Origin: Streptomyces sp. NRRL WC-3626
GTDB taxonomy: Bacteria > Actinomycetota > Actinomycetes > Streptomycetales > Streptomycetaceae
DNA length: 64,000 bases
NCBI RefSeq assembly: GCF_000718785.1
Contig: NZ_JOCA01000005.1
Span: 1 to 64,000, forward strand
Direction of reading: 5' to 3'
The notes below the pieces were generated by a model, which worked only from the letters and a program-made list of their open reading frames with translations, was not told where the DNA came from and did not search any database. Shown in pieces: positions 51,601-59,208 of the stretch (positions within the stretch are counted from its first letter, which is position 1; every line of letters begins with the position of its first letter). The translations under genes and the position numbers were made by a program.

Positions 51601-51937
51601 ATCCGGAACCGGTGACGGTGCAGTCGTCGAGGGCGGCCTGACCGGCCGGTACGTCCACGACCGCGGCCTCCTTGTCGCGGCCCCGGAGGGTGAGGGCGCT
51701 GAGCATCACGGCGTCGGCCATGAGGGTGACGGCGGTGCCGTCGCGCGGGCAGAGCTCGACGGTGCCCGGCTCGCCCTCGCCGACGATCGTCACCCGGTGC
51801 CGGATGACCAGGTTCTCGGCGTAGCGGCCGGGACGGACCCGGATCACCGCCCCGGTACGCGCCTGGGCCAGGGCCTCACCGATCGTCTGGAAGCCGTCCG
51901 ACCGTTCCGGGTCGACGGTGAGTATGTGGCGTGCCAC
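48605..51937 (-). CDS. Beta-helix protein with two EccA/CbxX-type AAA+ domains
   Basis: A 1110-residue protein starting at GTG (VARHILTVDPERSDGFQTIG) with GGAGG eight bases upstream. Residues about 1-530 are a right-handed parallel beta-helix of many short turns, of the type GxxLxxCxIxxSxxxGVxVxxGA, entered by a pectate-lyase-like start (IRVRPGRYAENLVIRH). Two CbxX/CfxQ AAA+ modules follow: Walker A GPPGTGKTTVARLY at K612 and again at K895, each with ADLVxQ, GGVLFIDEAYTLTPEG and arginine-finger-type SRF. In mycobacterial ESX loci EccA is TPR plus one AAA+; here the helper domain is a beta-helix and the motor is duplicated. It is divergent from the mycosin gene. Cytoplasmic, no signal peptide. 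Confidence 0.88.
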   Translation of the reverse strand: MARHILTVDPERSDGFQTIGEALAQARTGAVIRVRPGRYAENLVIRHRVTIVGEGEPGTVELCPRDGTAVTLMADAVMLSALTLRGRDKEAAVVDVPAGQAALDDCTVTGSGWTALLVRGKGSLAARGCRIANPGGAGLVDSSESESVVEDCTFENFGTSAVVLGETAGPLIRDCRIRGARANGVLASGEARGTVEGCDISGTDKPAIALEGHSSTRVLRCAVHHTSVGLLVTSMSRPEIEETSFESIAQSGIVISGGADPVLSGCVTRRTGTSGLLVLDRSRGTLEGCSFHGSTEAAVRVVEGSAPLLRDTVVSDCADTAGAVQLWDDSTAEFEHLEVLDAAGVGVSVRTAANPLLRRTRITGAGGHGVEFTDDGRGRLEHCEIESAGGCAVSIDDDSDPEISDTVLSSAARSGLVVGERGRGTLRDCEIGDSADAGVGVRDGAEITLERVRVHGSRAHGVQVSRGGRATLDSCEISGSTGDGIRIDSAEPVDVTRCVVRDNRGAGLRQSRAGERLTVEVLTSTDNGLPDSWGESAETGGEDGAPGGPGKKEEPEGPLAELRALVGLDDVKHQVSTLVNLNQLAERRRRLGMPVPSMSRHLIFAGPPGTGKTTVARLYGSILADLGVLRSGHLVEVARADLVAQVIGGTAIKTTEAFNSALGGVLFIDEAYTLTPEGAASNDFGREAVDTLLKLMEDHREDVVVVAAGYSGRMESFLTANPGLASRFTRTVEFGNYTVEELVTITESLCLRHQFELGPLAREALAVRFEQMTRDATFGNGRAARAVFEDMVDRQAFRLAAMADPAENDLTLLLPQDVGDAEAAAVGVGEPAAPDDDSSDPMAELTAMVGLAAVKREVADLVSLLTNARQRIAAGLPAPRISNHLVFSGPPGTGKTTVARLYARLLHSLGVLPRDSLVEVARADLVGQYVGHTAQRTKDVFTGALGGVLFIDEAYTLTPEGSSNDFGREAVDTLLKLMEDHRDEIVVVVAGYTEEMERFLASNPGLTSRFSKFVTFEDYSTDELVTILSKHAAASGYECADATVEALRAHVDAIPRDRSFGNARLARQLLESMMTSQARRLGGLSSPSLADLTTLLPQDLPPARRQEAAL

Positions 51938-51982
51938 GCCTCGAACCTCCTTGTGCTCTGCGGTAGTTGGCGTTGTGCGCCG

Positions 51983-52022
51983 GACATGTTGTGTGCATAT
52001 CATGCGCGGTATGCGGAATGTC
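51983..52022. promoter_or_regulatory. Nested dyad in the divergent region before the mycosin gene
   Basis: An outer GACAT (51983-51987) / ATGTC (52018-52022) encloses an inner GCATA (51995-51999) / TATGC (52010-52014). It overlaps a possible -10 TATCAT (51998-52003). It may be an operator or an RNA hairpin occluding the start. No strong -35 is seen. Confidence 0.3.
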
Positions 52023-53222
52023 ATGAAACGTCGGGGTGCGGGTGTGGTGCTGGCGGTCGCCGTGGCGGTGCTGCCGGTCATGGGCGGTGCGGCGCTCGCC
52101 GCGCCGGCCGTGCTGCCGGGCGCCGACGAGCCGGGGGCCACGCTGCTGCCGCCGTTGCCCGTCCGGCTCGGCGAGGACAGCGCGTGCACCGGGGCGTCGG
52201 ACCGGACGGCCACCGGGGCGGCGTGGTCGCAGACGGCGCTCGGGCTGTCCCGGACCCAGCGGATCTCCCGGGGCGCCGGGGTCACCGTCGCGGTGGTCGA
52301 CAGCGGGGTCGCCTCCGAAGTGCCCAGCCTGGAGGGCAGGGTCACGCACGTCGGCGACGCGGACGAGGACTGCGTGGGCCACGGCACGTTCGCCGCGGGC
52401 CTGATCGCGGCGGCACCGCGCAAGGGCAGCGGTATCACCGGGATCGCCCCGGAGGCGGAGATCCTCGCCCTGCGGGGCACGGACGACCGCGGGGTCCCCT
52501 CGGCCGACCGGGTCGCCGACGGCATCCGAACGGCGGCGGACCGCGGCGCACAGGTCATCTACGTGGGCCAGGTCCTGCCCATCGGCTCCCGGATCACCGC
52601 CGCCGTCGCCCACGCCACCCGGCGTGACGCGCTGGTGATCGCCCCGGCCGCCCCCGACGCCGTACCCCGCGAGGAACTGGGCCCCGACGGTGAGATGCCG
52701 GAGGGGCCGTACTGGCCGGCCGCCTCGCCGGGTGCGCTCGCCGTGGTGGACTTCGGGCCGGGCGGCGTACGGCAGAAGAGCGCCCCGCCCGCCTACCGGC
52801 CCGCCCTGTCGGCGCCCGGCAGCGAGATGGTCAGCGTCGCCCCCGAGGGCTCGGGGCACTACATCGGTTCCGGTGCCTCGCTGGCCGCGGCGGCCGTCGC
52901 GGGCGCCGCCGCGCTGGTCCGCGCCTACCACCCCGAGCTCACGGCCCCCGAGGTCACCCGCCGGCTCCTCGACACGGCCTACGCGTCCGACATCCCCCGC
53001 CTGGACCCGTACGCGTCCCTGTCCCTCCTCCAGGACAGGGCGACGTCCCACGCGGGCACCGATTCCCCGGCCGACATGCCGCCCGCGCCGAACCCCGCCC
53101 CCCGGACCCGCTCCCTGACCATCGCGGCGACGGCCCTGGCGGCGGTCCTCCTCCTGGCAGCCCTGGCCGCGGTGATCCCCCGAGGCCGCACCAGAAACTG
53201 GCGCCCCCCGACAACCGGCTAG
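52023..53222 (+). CDS. mycP: Mycosin-like S8 serine protease of the T7SS
   Basis: A 399-residue protein: signal peptide (GAGVVLAVAVAVLPVMGGAAL), subtilisin-like domain and a C-terminal membrane helix (about residues 365-386, SLTIAATALAAVLLLAALAA), the classic MycP layout. The triad is D93 (VAVVDSGVA), H120 (CVGHGTFAAGLIAA) and S286 (GSGASLAAAAVAGAAALV). The oxyanion Asn, expected in an AAGN-type segment, is not seen: the region reads LVIAPAAPDAV. The enzyme may be weak or structural. The start is uncertain: ATGs at 52002 and 52011 are in frame and could be leaderless. It is convergent with eccC. Confidence 0.88.
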   Translation: MKRRGAGVVLAVAVAVLPVMGGAALAAPAVLPGADEPGATLLPPLPVRLGEDSACTGASDRTATGAAWSQTALGLSRTQRISRGAGVTVAVVDSGVASEVPSLEGRVTHVGDADEDCVGHGTFAAGLIAAAPRKGSGITGIAPEAEILALRGTDDRGVPSADRVADGIRTAADRGAQVIYVGQVLPIGSRITAAVAHATRRDALVIAPAAPDAVPREELGPDGEMPEGPYWPAASPGALAVVDFGPGGVRQKSAPPAYRPALSAPGSEMVSVAPEGSGHYIGSGASLAAAAVAGAAALVRAYHPELTAPEVTRRLLDTAYASDIPRLDPYASLSLLQDRATSHAGTDSPADMPPAPNPAPRTRSLTIAATALAAVLLLAALAAVIPRGRTRNWRPPTTG

Positions 53223-53256
53223 CACCCCAACGCCGCCCTCCACGACCAGCCGCTCA

Positions 53257-53376
53257 CCTCCGCCGCCCGCGGCCAGTCGTGCCCCGCCAGCCGCGGGCAG
53301 TCGTGCCCCGCCGCCCGCGGCCAGTCGTGTCCCGCCAGTCGCGGGCAGTCGTGCCCCGCCAGCCGCGGGCAGTCGT
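53257..53376. repeat. 24-base tandem repeat array
   Basis: Four full 24-base units plus one partial, of the form GCCCCGCC(A/G)(G/C)(C/T)CGCGG(G/C)CAGTCGT, in the convergent region between the mycosin gene and eccC. The array merges into dispersed repeat copy D, whose first part equals the end of the unit. Confidence 0.85.
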
Positions 53377-53400
53377 GCCGCTGGGGCGGCACGGGTGGGC
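53365..53400 (+). repeat. Dispersed palindromic repeat, copy D
   Basis: The same 36-base element as at 26355, and homologous for about 40 further bases (GGCGC, CGGCACCCCGCAGGCGCCGG-like). It lies between convergent gene ends and could form a terminator hairpin. The rest of 53223-53500 has no gene. Confidence 0.8.
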
Positions 53401-53500
53401 GCGACGGCACCCCGCAGGCGCCGGGCCGCGCAACGTCCCCCCGCCCCACCGCAGCGAGCCGCCCCCCGGCCCGCCCCGCCCTCACCGAGGCGCACCCGCC

Positions 53501-56500
53501 TCACAGCCCATCCCCCACAAACCCCGTCTGCACCTGCAAGGTCTTCCGCCGGGCAATCCGTACCGCCCGCCCGGGAATGAGCTCCCGCCCCTTCACACTC
53601 CCGAACAGATACCCCTCACTCGGCGGGCACGACATCAACAGCCCCGGCGTATTGACCTCCTGCAACCGCCGCAGCAACGCCTCGTTCAGCCCCCGCCCCG
53701 CCCCCGCCGACGACCGCGCCACCACGAGGTGCAACCCCACCTCGTGCCCCAGCGCCAGATGATCCAGCAGCGGAGCGAACGGCTGCGTCATCGGCCCGCC
53801 CCCGACCATGTCGTAGTCGTCGACGAGAATGAACAGCCGAGGCCCCTGCCACCAGTCGCACAACCGCATCCGCGACGGAGCGATGTCCTCCCCCGGAACC
53901 CGCTGCTTGACCGCCCGCGCCGCCCCGTCCACCAGATCCCGCAGCATGTCGAGGGAGACCGCGTGCCCCAGCCGGTACGCCTCCGGCACGCTCTCCACCA
54001 GCTCCCGCCGGTAGTCCACCGTCATGATCCGCGCCTCGGACGGCGTGTACCGCTCGGTGATGCCCCGCGCCACCAGCCGCAGCAGATTCGTCTTGCCGCT
54101 CTCCGTGTCGCCGACCACGATCAGATGCGGGTTCTCGCTGAAGTCGTGCCACACCGGCTCGAGTTCGTTCTCGTCCAGCCCGATCGCGATCCGCAGCCCG
54201 TTCTCGCCCTCCGGCTCGGGCAGTTGCCCGACCGGCAGCTTCGCCGGCAGCATCCGCACCCGCGGAGCCGTCGGCCCGGTCCAGTTCTCCGCGATCGCGG
54301 CGACCAGTCCCGCGACCCCGTCCGCGAGGTCGTCGGAGTCCTCGACCCCGTCGACGCGCGGCAGCGCCGACAGATAGTGCAGCTTGTCCGAGGTGAGACC
54401 GCGCCCCGCGCTGCGCGGGACCGCGGCCGCCTTCCGGGAGTCGATCTGGGAGTCCATCGGATCACCCATCCGCAGCTCGAGCCGCGTCCCCGTCTGGTCG
54501 CGCACGGACGACGACAGCTCCACCCAGCGGGCGGTGGTGACGATCAGATGGACGCCGTAGTTGAGCCCGCGGGCGGCCAGCGCGTTGAACGTGGGGATGT
54601 GCCGGTCGAAGTCCTGGCGCACGGTGGCCCAGCCGTCGATGGCCAGGAACACGTCACCGTGCGGCTCGTCGGGGAACTCCCCGGCCGCCCGCCGCTTGCG
54701 GTACGTCGCCATGGAGTCGATGCCGTGCTCCAGGAAGAACCGCTCCCGCCGCGCGAGCAGCGTGGTGACCTCCGCGATCGTACGGCCCACCCGCTCGGTG
54801 TCGACCCGTGCCGCGACCCCGCTCATATGGGGCAGCTCGTCGAGCGCGGCGAGCGTGCCGCCGCCGAAGTCCAGGCAGTAGAACTGGACTTCGCGCGGGG
54901 TGTGGGTGAGGGCCAGCGCGGTGATGAGGGTCCGCAGCAGGGTGCTCTTGCCGCTCTGCGGCCCGCCGGCGATACCGACATGGCCGCCGGCCGCCGACAG
55001 GTCCACCGTCAGCAGGTCCCGCAGCTGGTCGAAGGGCCGGTCCACGACCCCCACCGGCACGGTGAGCCGCCCGCGCCGCGGCCAGTCCGCCGTGGTGAGG
55101 CCGTAGCGCGGATCGGGGGCCAGCGGGGGCAGGATCTGGTCCAGGGTGGCCGGCCGGCCCAGCGGCGGCAGCCACACCTGGTGGGCGGGCGGCCCCGAAC
55201 CGCGCAGCCGGTCCAGCGCCACCGACAGCAGCGTCTCCTCCCCGCCGTCCCCCTCCTCCGAGGGCTCCGGCTCCTCGGAGCCGCCCGCCGGATCCGGGTC
55301 GGCGGGGGCGCGCGGCACCACCCACTCCGCCGTCCACGGCACCACCTGCCGCGCCACCTGCGCCTGCGCCACCGCCCGCCGCCGCTGGTACGGCCCCGAC
55401 ACATACGCGGCCCGGAACCGGGTCAGCGCGTCGACACCGCTCTTGAGGAACCCGGCACCCGGCTGCGCCGGCAGCTCGTACGCGTCCGGCACCCCCAGCA
55501 CGCCCCGGCTCTCCATCGCGGAGAACGTCCGCAGACCGATCCGGTACGAGAGATGGCTCTCCAGCTGGTGCATCCGGCCCTCGTCCAGCCGCTGCGAGGC
55601 CAGCAGCAGATGCACGCCGAGACTGCGCCCGAGCCGGCCGATCATCACGAAGAGCTCCATGAAGTCGCGGTGCGAGGCCAGCAGTTCGCTGAACTCGTCG
55701 ACCACCACGAACAGGCTCGGCAGCGGCTGCAACGGCGTTCCGGACTGCCGCGCCTTCTCGTACTCCAGCGCGGACGTGTAGTTCCCGGCGGCGCGCAGCA
55801 GCTCCTGGCGCCGGATCAGCTCCCCGTGCAGGGCGTCCTGCATACGGGCCACCAGCGCCACCTCGTCGGCGAGGTTGGTGATGACCGCGGAGGTGTGCGG
55901 GAGCTCGTCCAGGCCGAGGAAGGTCGCACCGCCCTTGAAGTCGACGAGGACGAAGTTCAGCGTCTCCGAGGAGTTCGTCAGTGCGAGGCCCAGCACCAGT
56001 GTGCGCAGCAGCTCGCTCTTGCCGGAGCCGGTCGCGCCGATCAGCATGCCGTGCGGCCCCGTACCGCCCTGCGCGGACTCCTTGATGTCCAGCTCCACCG
56101 GCCGGCCCTCGCCGCTCACCGCGATCGGCACCCGCAGCCGGGCACTGCCGGCCGCCTTCTCCCACAGCGTGGCCGGGTCGTGCCGGTGCAGATCGGGGAT
56201 GTTCAGCAGGGAGGTCAGCTCGACGTCGTTGGCGAGCGGCCTGGAGTCGTCACCGCCCATGCTCATCCGGTACGGCGCCAGCAGCCGGGCCAGCGCCAGC
56301 GCGCCCACCGTGCCCAGCTCGTCGGGCCGGCCGAGCACCGTCGACTGCTCCTTGCGGTCCCGGTCGGTGCGCACCAGCGCGACCCCGCCCTCGTCCACCT
56401 CCAGCCGCAGCGTGGTCCGCCCGGGCTTCCAGGCGAGCGCCCCGGTGAGGTCGAGGACCACCGCGTTGCGGAAGCCGTGCCCGTCGAATCGGTGCCCCGC

Positions 56501-57487
56501 CGGCACGGTGCAGCCGTCGACCACGACGACCGTGTACGGCTCCTCACGCCCCGGTACCGCGTCCGGGTCGGCGCCCGGCCGCTCCAGGAACTCGGCGCCG
56601 AGCAGGTTCTCCAGCTCGGTGAAGGCCGACGCGATCATGCGGGCCGGACCGGCGCCGTCCTCCTCGTGCCGGTGCAGACTGTGCGGCAGCCACTTCGCCC
56701 ACTCCCACTCCGAGCGTCGCTCGTCCGACACGCACAGCGCGATCCACAGGTCGTCGGGGGAGTGGAACACCGCCAACTGGGCGAGCAGCGCCCGAACCTG
56801 GGCCCGTATCCGCTCCTCGTCGCCACGGAACAGCACCTTCGACCAGGCCCGCAGATAGATCGCGATGGGCTGGTCGCGGACGGTGGAGTAGGCGCGGGTG
56901 AAGCTGCGCAGCGCGTGCGCCGACAGCGGCTCCAGGTCCTCGACGGGCTTGGTCGACAGCGGCGTCAGCTTCATCGCGAGCCGCTGGTCGCCCACGCCCA
57001 TCCGCACCTCGCCGAAGTCCTCGTCGGACGACCGCCGTTCCCACAGCCGGGTGCTGCGCACCAGCGACGACAGCGCGTCGGGCTCCGGGTGCCGCCAGGC
57101 CAGCGCGCGCTGCTGCTCGACGATGGACGTCCGCACGATGCGCCGGGTCTGCCGCAGATAGCGCAGATAGTCGCGGCGCTCGCCCTTCATCCGCTGCTTG
57201 CGCTCGCCGTTGCGCCGCATGACCTGGCCGAGCATCATGCCCGCCGACGCGATCACCATCACACCGAGCGCGATGTAGATGAATCCGCCGCTGCTGCGGC
57301 TCATTCCCGGCCGCATGAACATCAGCATCATGGACACCGACATCAGCGCCATCGGCAGATACGTCCATACCGCGGAACTGTCCGGCACGACTTCCGGAAG
57401 CGTGGGCGGCTCCTGAAGACTCAGTTCCCCCGACGGCATTTCCGGCCCTTTGCGGCGGGCCGGGCGGCGGAACAGGATCACGCTCAA
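53501..57487 (-). CDS. eccC: T7SS motor ATPase EccC (FtsK/SpoIIIE type)
   Basis: A 1328-residue membrane ATPase with EccCa and EccCb fused. Two N-terminal helices (VWTYLPMALMSVSMMLMFM and GFIYIALGVMVIASAGMML) precede three nucleotide-binding domains with Walker A GATGSGKSELL (K490), GGPQSGKSTLL (K847) and GDTESGKTNLL (K1132). The first domain has a full Walker B (LFVVVDEFSELL). The second (DVFLAIDGWATV) lacks the Glu and the third has VDDYD, as is normal for EccC, where domains 2 and 3 bind substrate signals. The start is TTG at 57487 with GAGGAGGA eight bases upstream. It powers export of the WXG100 proteins encoded downstream. Confidence 0.96.
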   Translation of the reverse strand: MSVILFRRPARRKGPEMPSGELSLQEPPTLPEVVPDSSAVWTYLPMALMSVSMMLMFMRPGMSRSSGGFIYIALGVMVIASAGMMLGQVMRRNGERKQRMKGERRDYLRYLRQTRRIVRTSIVEQQRALAWRHPEPDALSSLVRSTRLWERRSSDEDFGEVRMGVGDQRLAMKLTPLSTKPVEDLEPLSAHALRSFTRAYSTVRDQPIAIYLRAWSKVLFRGDEERIRAQVRALLAQLAVFHSPDDLWIALCVSDERRSEWEWAKWLPHSLHRHEEDGAGPARMIASAFTELENLLGAEFLERPGADPDAVPGREEPYTVVVVDGCTVPAGHRFDGHGFRNAVVLDLTGALAWKPGRTTLRLEVDEGGVALVRTDRDRKEQSTVLGRPDELGTVGALALARLLAPYRMSMGGDDSRPLANDVELTSLLNIPDLHRHDPATLWEKAAGSARLRVPIAVSGEGRPVELDIKESAQGGTGPHGMLIGATGSGKSELLRTLVLGLALTNSSETLNFVLVDFKGGATFLGLDELPHTSAVITNLADEVALVARMQDALHGELIRRQELLRAAGNYTSALEYEKARQSGTPLQPLPSLFVVVDEFSELLASHRDFMELFVMIGRLGRSLGVHLLLASQRLDEGRMHQLESHLSYRIGLRTFSAMESRGVLGVPDAYELPAQPGAGFLKSGVDALTRFRAAYVSGPYQRRRAVAQAQVARQVVPWTAEWVVPRAPADPDPAGGSEEPEPSEEGDGGEETLLSVALDRLRGSGPPAHQVWLPPLGRPATLDQILPPLAPDPRYGLTTADWPRRGRLTVPVGVVDRPFDQLRDLLTVDLSAAGGHVGIAGGPQSGKSTLLRTLITALALTHTPREVQFYCLDFGGGTLAALDELPHMSGVAARVDTERVGRTIAEVTTLLARRERFFLEHGIDSMATYRKRRAAGEFPDEPHGDVFLAIDGWATVRQDFDRHIPTFNALAARGLNYGVHLIVTTARWVELSSSVRDQTGTRLELRMGDPMDSQIDSRKAAAVPRSAGRGLTSDKLHYLSALPRVDGVEDSDDLADGVAGLVAAIAENWTGPTAPRVRMLPAKLPVGQLPEPEGENGLRIAIGLDENELEPVWHDFSENPHLIVVGDTESGKTNLLRLVARGITERYTPSEARIMTVDYRRELVESVPEAYRLGHAVSLDMLRDLVDGAARAVKQRVPGEDIAPSRMRLCDWWQGPRLFILVDDYDMVGGGPMTQPFAPLLDHLALGHEVGLHLVVARSSAGAGRGLNEALLRRLQEVNTPGLLMSCPPSEGYLFGSVKGRELIPGRAVRIARRKTLQVQTGFVGDGL

Positions 57488-57793
57488 CGAACGTCCTCCT
57501 CAACGATTTCGGAAGGAATTCCGCGGGAACGTCGCGAGAACGTCGCGGGTAAGGTCGCGGTCAATGTCGTAAAGAGTCAGATTCCCGCGCGACGGCGGCG
57601 GGAGAATGGCCAAGGGGTTCCCTGACGCTGAACTCCCGGAGTGGTGTTGCGAAAAGCCCGGCGTCGGGTCAAACTCGTCGGCGCATGCCCCGTCCGACTT
57701 TTCCGTCGCGTTCGGCGACCGACCGGTGTGCCGCTGCCACCTTCCAGCCACCGCGCATGCCGTGGTCCGCCAGAAAGTGTGAAACCCGAACCC
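57488..57793. other. Divergent spacer between eccC and eccD
   Basis: 306 bases without a convincing gene; it must carry promoters in both directions. A direct repeat AACGTCGCG (57529 and 57539) lies just upstream of eccC, and TTGACC is visible on the minus strand near 57560, but no good -10 can be paired with it. Confidence 0.45.
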
Positions 57794-59191
57794 ATGACTG
57801 AGATTCAGACGGCAAGCCTGTGCCGCGTCACCGTACGCGCACCGGCCAGGACCGTCGACCTGGCCGTGCCCTCCGATGTCCCCGTCGCCGATCTGCTGCC
57901 CACAGTGATCGGCTACGGAGGGGACGACCTGGAGGAATCCGGCCTGGAGCACGGAGGCTGGGTACTCCAACGCCTCGGCGGTCCACCGCTCGACCCCGAG
58001 AGTACCTTGGACTCCCTCGGTCTGCGGGACGGAGAGGAGCTTTATCTGCGCCCCCGCACCGAGGCGCTGCCCGAGGTGCACATCGACGACCTGATCGACG
58101 GCATCGCCGACGGCATGAGCCGCCGCCCGCACGGCTGGAGCCCCGAGGCCGGCCGCCGGCTGCTGCTCGGACTGGCCGCCGCCACCCTGGCGTTGGGCCT
58201 CGTGCTGCTGGCCGTACCGGGCACGGCGGGCTGGATCCGGGCGGTCGCCGCCTCGGCCACCGGACTGCTGCTGATCGCCGGAGCGGGTTCCGCCTCCCGT
58301 GCCGTCGGGGACGCCGGGGCGGGCTCGGTGCTCGGTCTGGCGGCGGCCCCCTACTTCGCCCTGGCCGGCTGGCTGCTGCCCGGCGGCGACCTGGGCGGCG
58401 CCGACGGCGACGCCGTCCTCGGCGCCCGGCTGCTGGCGGCGTCCGCCGCGGCGGGCGCGGGTGCGGTGCTCGCCCTGGCCGCGGTCGGCGTGTATCCGGC
58501 GCTGTTCATCGGCGCGGCCTGTGTGGCGGCGGCGGGCGCGCTCGGCGCCGCCCTGATCACCCTGGACCTGGCGCCGCGGCAGGCGGCCGCGGTGGTCGCC
58601 GTCGTGGTGGTGCTGTTCGGGGGGTTCGTGCCGTCGCTGTCGTTCCGGCTCGCCGGCATGCGGATGCCGCCCCTGCCCACCAACGTGCAGCAGCTGCAGC
58701 AGGGCATCGACCCCTACTCCTCGACGGACGTCGACGCCCGCTCGGCGCTGGCGGACGGCTGGATGACGGCCCTCTACGGCGCCATCGGCCTGGTCTGCCT
58801 GCCCTGCACGGCGGCACTGCTGACCGACCCGGGTCTCGCCGAGATCCTCACCGTCGTCGCCCTCTCCCTGCTCCTGCTGCTGCACAGCCGCGGCCTCGGC
58901 AATGTCTGGCAGCGCCTCGCGCTGACCACCGCCGGCGCCTGGGGCGTCGTCCTGCTGCTCCTCGTGTCCGCGCGCTCCCTCGCCCCGGCCGACCGGCTCA
59001 CCCTGACGGCCGGTCTGCTGGGGCTGACCGCCGCGCTCACCATCGCCTCGTGGACCGTGCCCGGACGGCGGCTCGTCCCGTACTGGGGACGCGCGGCCGA
59101 ACTGCTGCACTCACTCGCCGCCCTCGCCATCCTGCCGCTGACGCTCTGGTCCATGGGCGTCTACGGCTGGCTGCGCGGCATCAACGGCTGA
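57794..59191 (+). CDS. eccD: T7SS membrane channel component EccD
   Basis: A 465-residue protein. An N-terminal ubiquitin-like (YukD) domain, about residues 8-95 (CRVTVRAPARTVDLAVPSDV, DSLGLRDGEELYLRP), is followed by eleven or so membrane helices (for example LLGLAAATLALGLVLLAV, AAAVVAVVVVLFGGFVPSLS, ILTVVALSLLLLLHS). A conserved inter-helix loop reads RLAGMRMPPLPTNV. This is the EccD fold, two copies of which line the ESX inner-membrane pore. The ATG at 57794 fits the family N-terminus. The eccB gene follows after 17 bases. Confidence 0.94.
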   Translation: MTEIQTASLCRVTVRAPARTVDLAVPSDVPVADLLPTVIGYGGDDLEESGLEHGGWVLQRLGGPPLDPESTLDSLGLRDGEELYLRPRTEALPEVHIDDLIDGIADGMSRRPHGWSPEAGRRLLLGLAAATLALGLVLLAVPGTAGWIRAVAASATGLLLIAGAGSASRAVGDAGAGSVLGLAAAPYFALAGWLLPGGDLGGADGDAVLGARLLAASAAAGAGAVLALAAVGVYPALFIGAACVAAAGALGAALITLDLAPRQAAAVVAVVVVLFGGFVPSLSFRLAGMRMPPLPTNVQQLQQGIDPYSSTDVDARSALADGWMTALYGAIGLVCLPCTAALLTDPGLAEILTVVALSLLLLLHSRGLGNVWQRLALTTAGAWGVVLLLLVSARSLAPADRLTLTAGLLGLTAALTIASWTVPGRRLVPYWGRAAELLHSLAALAILPLTLWSMGVYGWLRGING

Positions 59192-59208
59192 CCGGGAGAC
59201 ACGGCGAC

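Noticed and set aside
53501..57487. Conjugative or DNA-translocase FtsK/Tra protein
   Set aside because: Three P-loop domains, the EccC-type N-terminus and neighbouring EccB, EccD, mycosin and WXG100 genes identify a T7SS motor. There is no FtsK gamma domain or tra gene.
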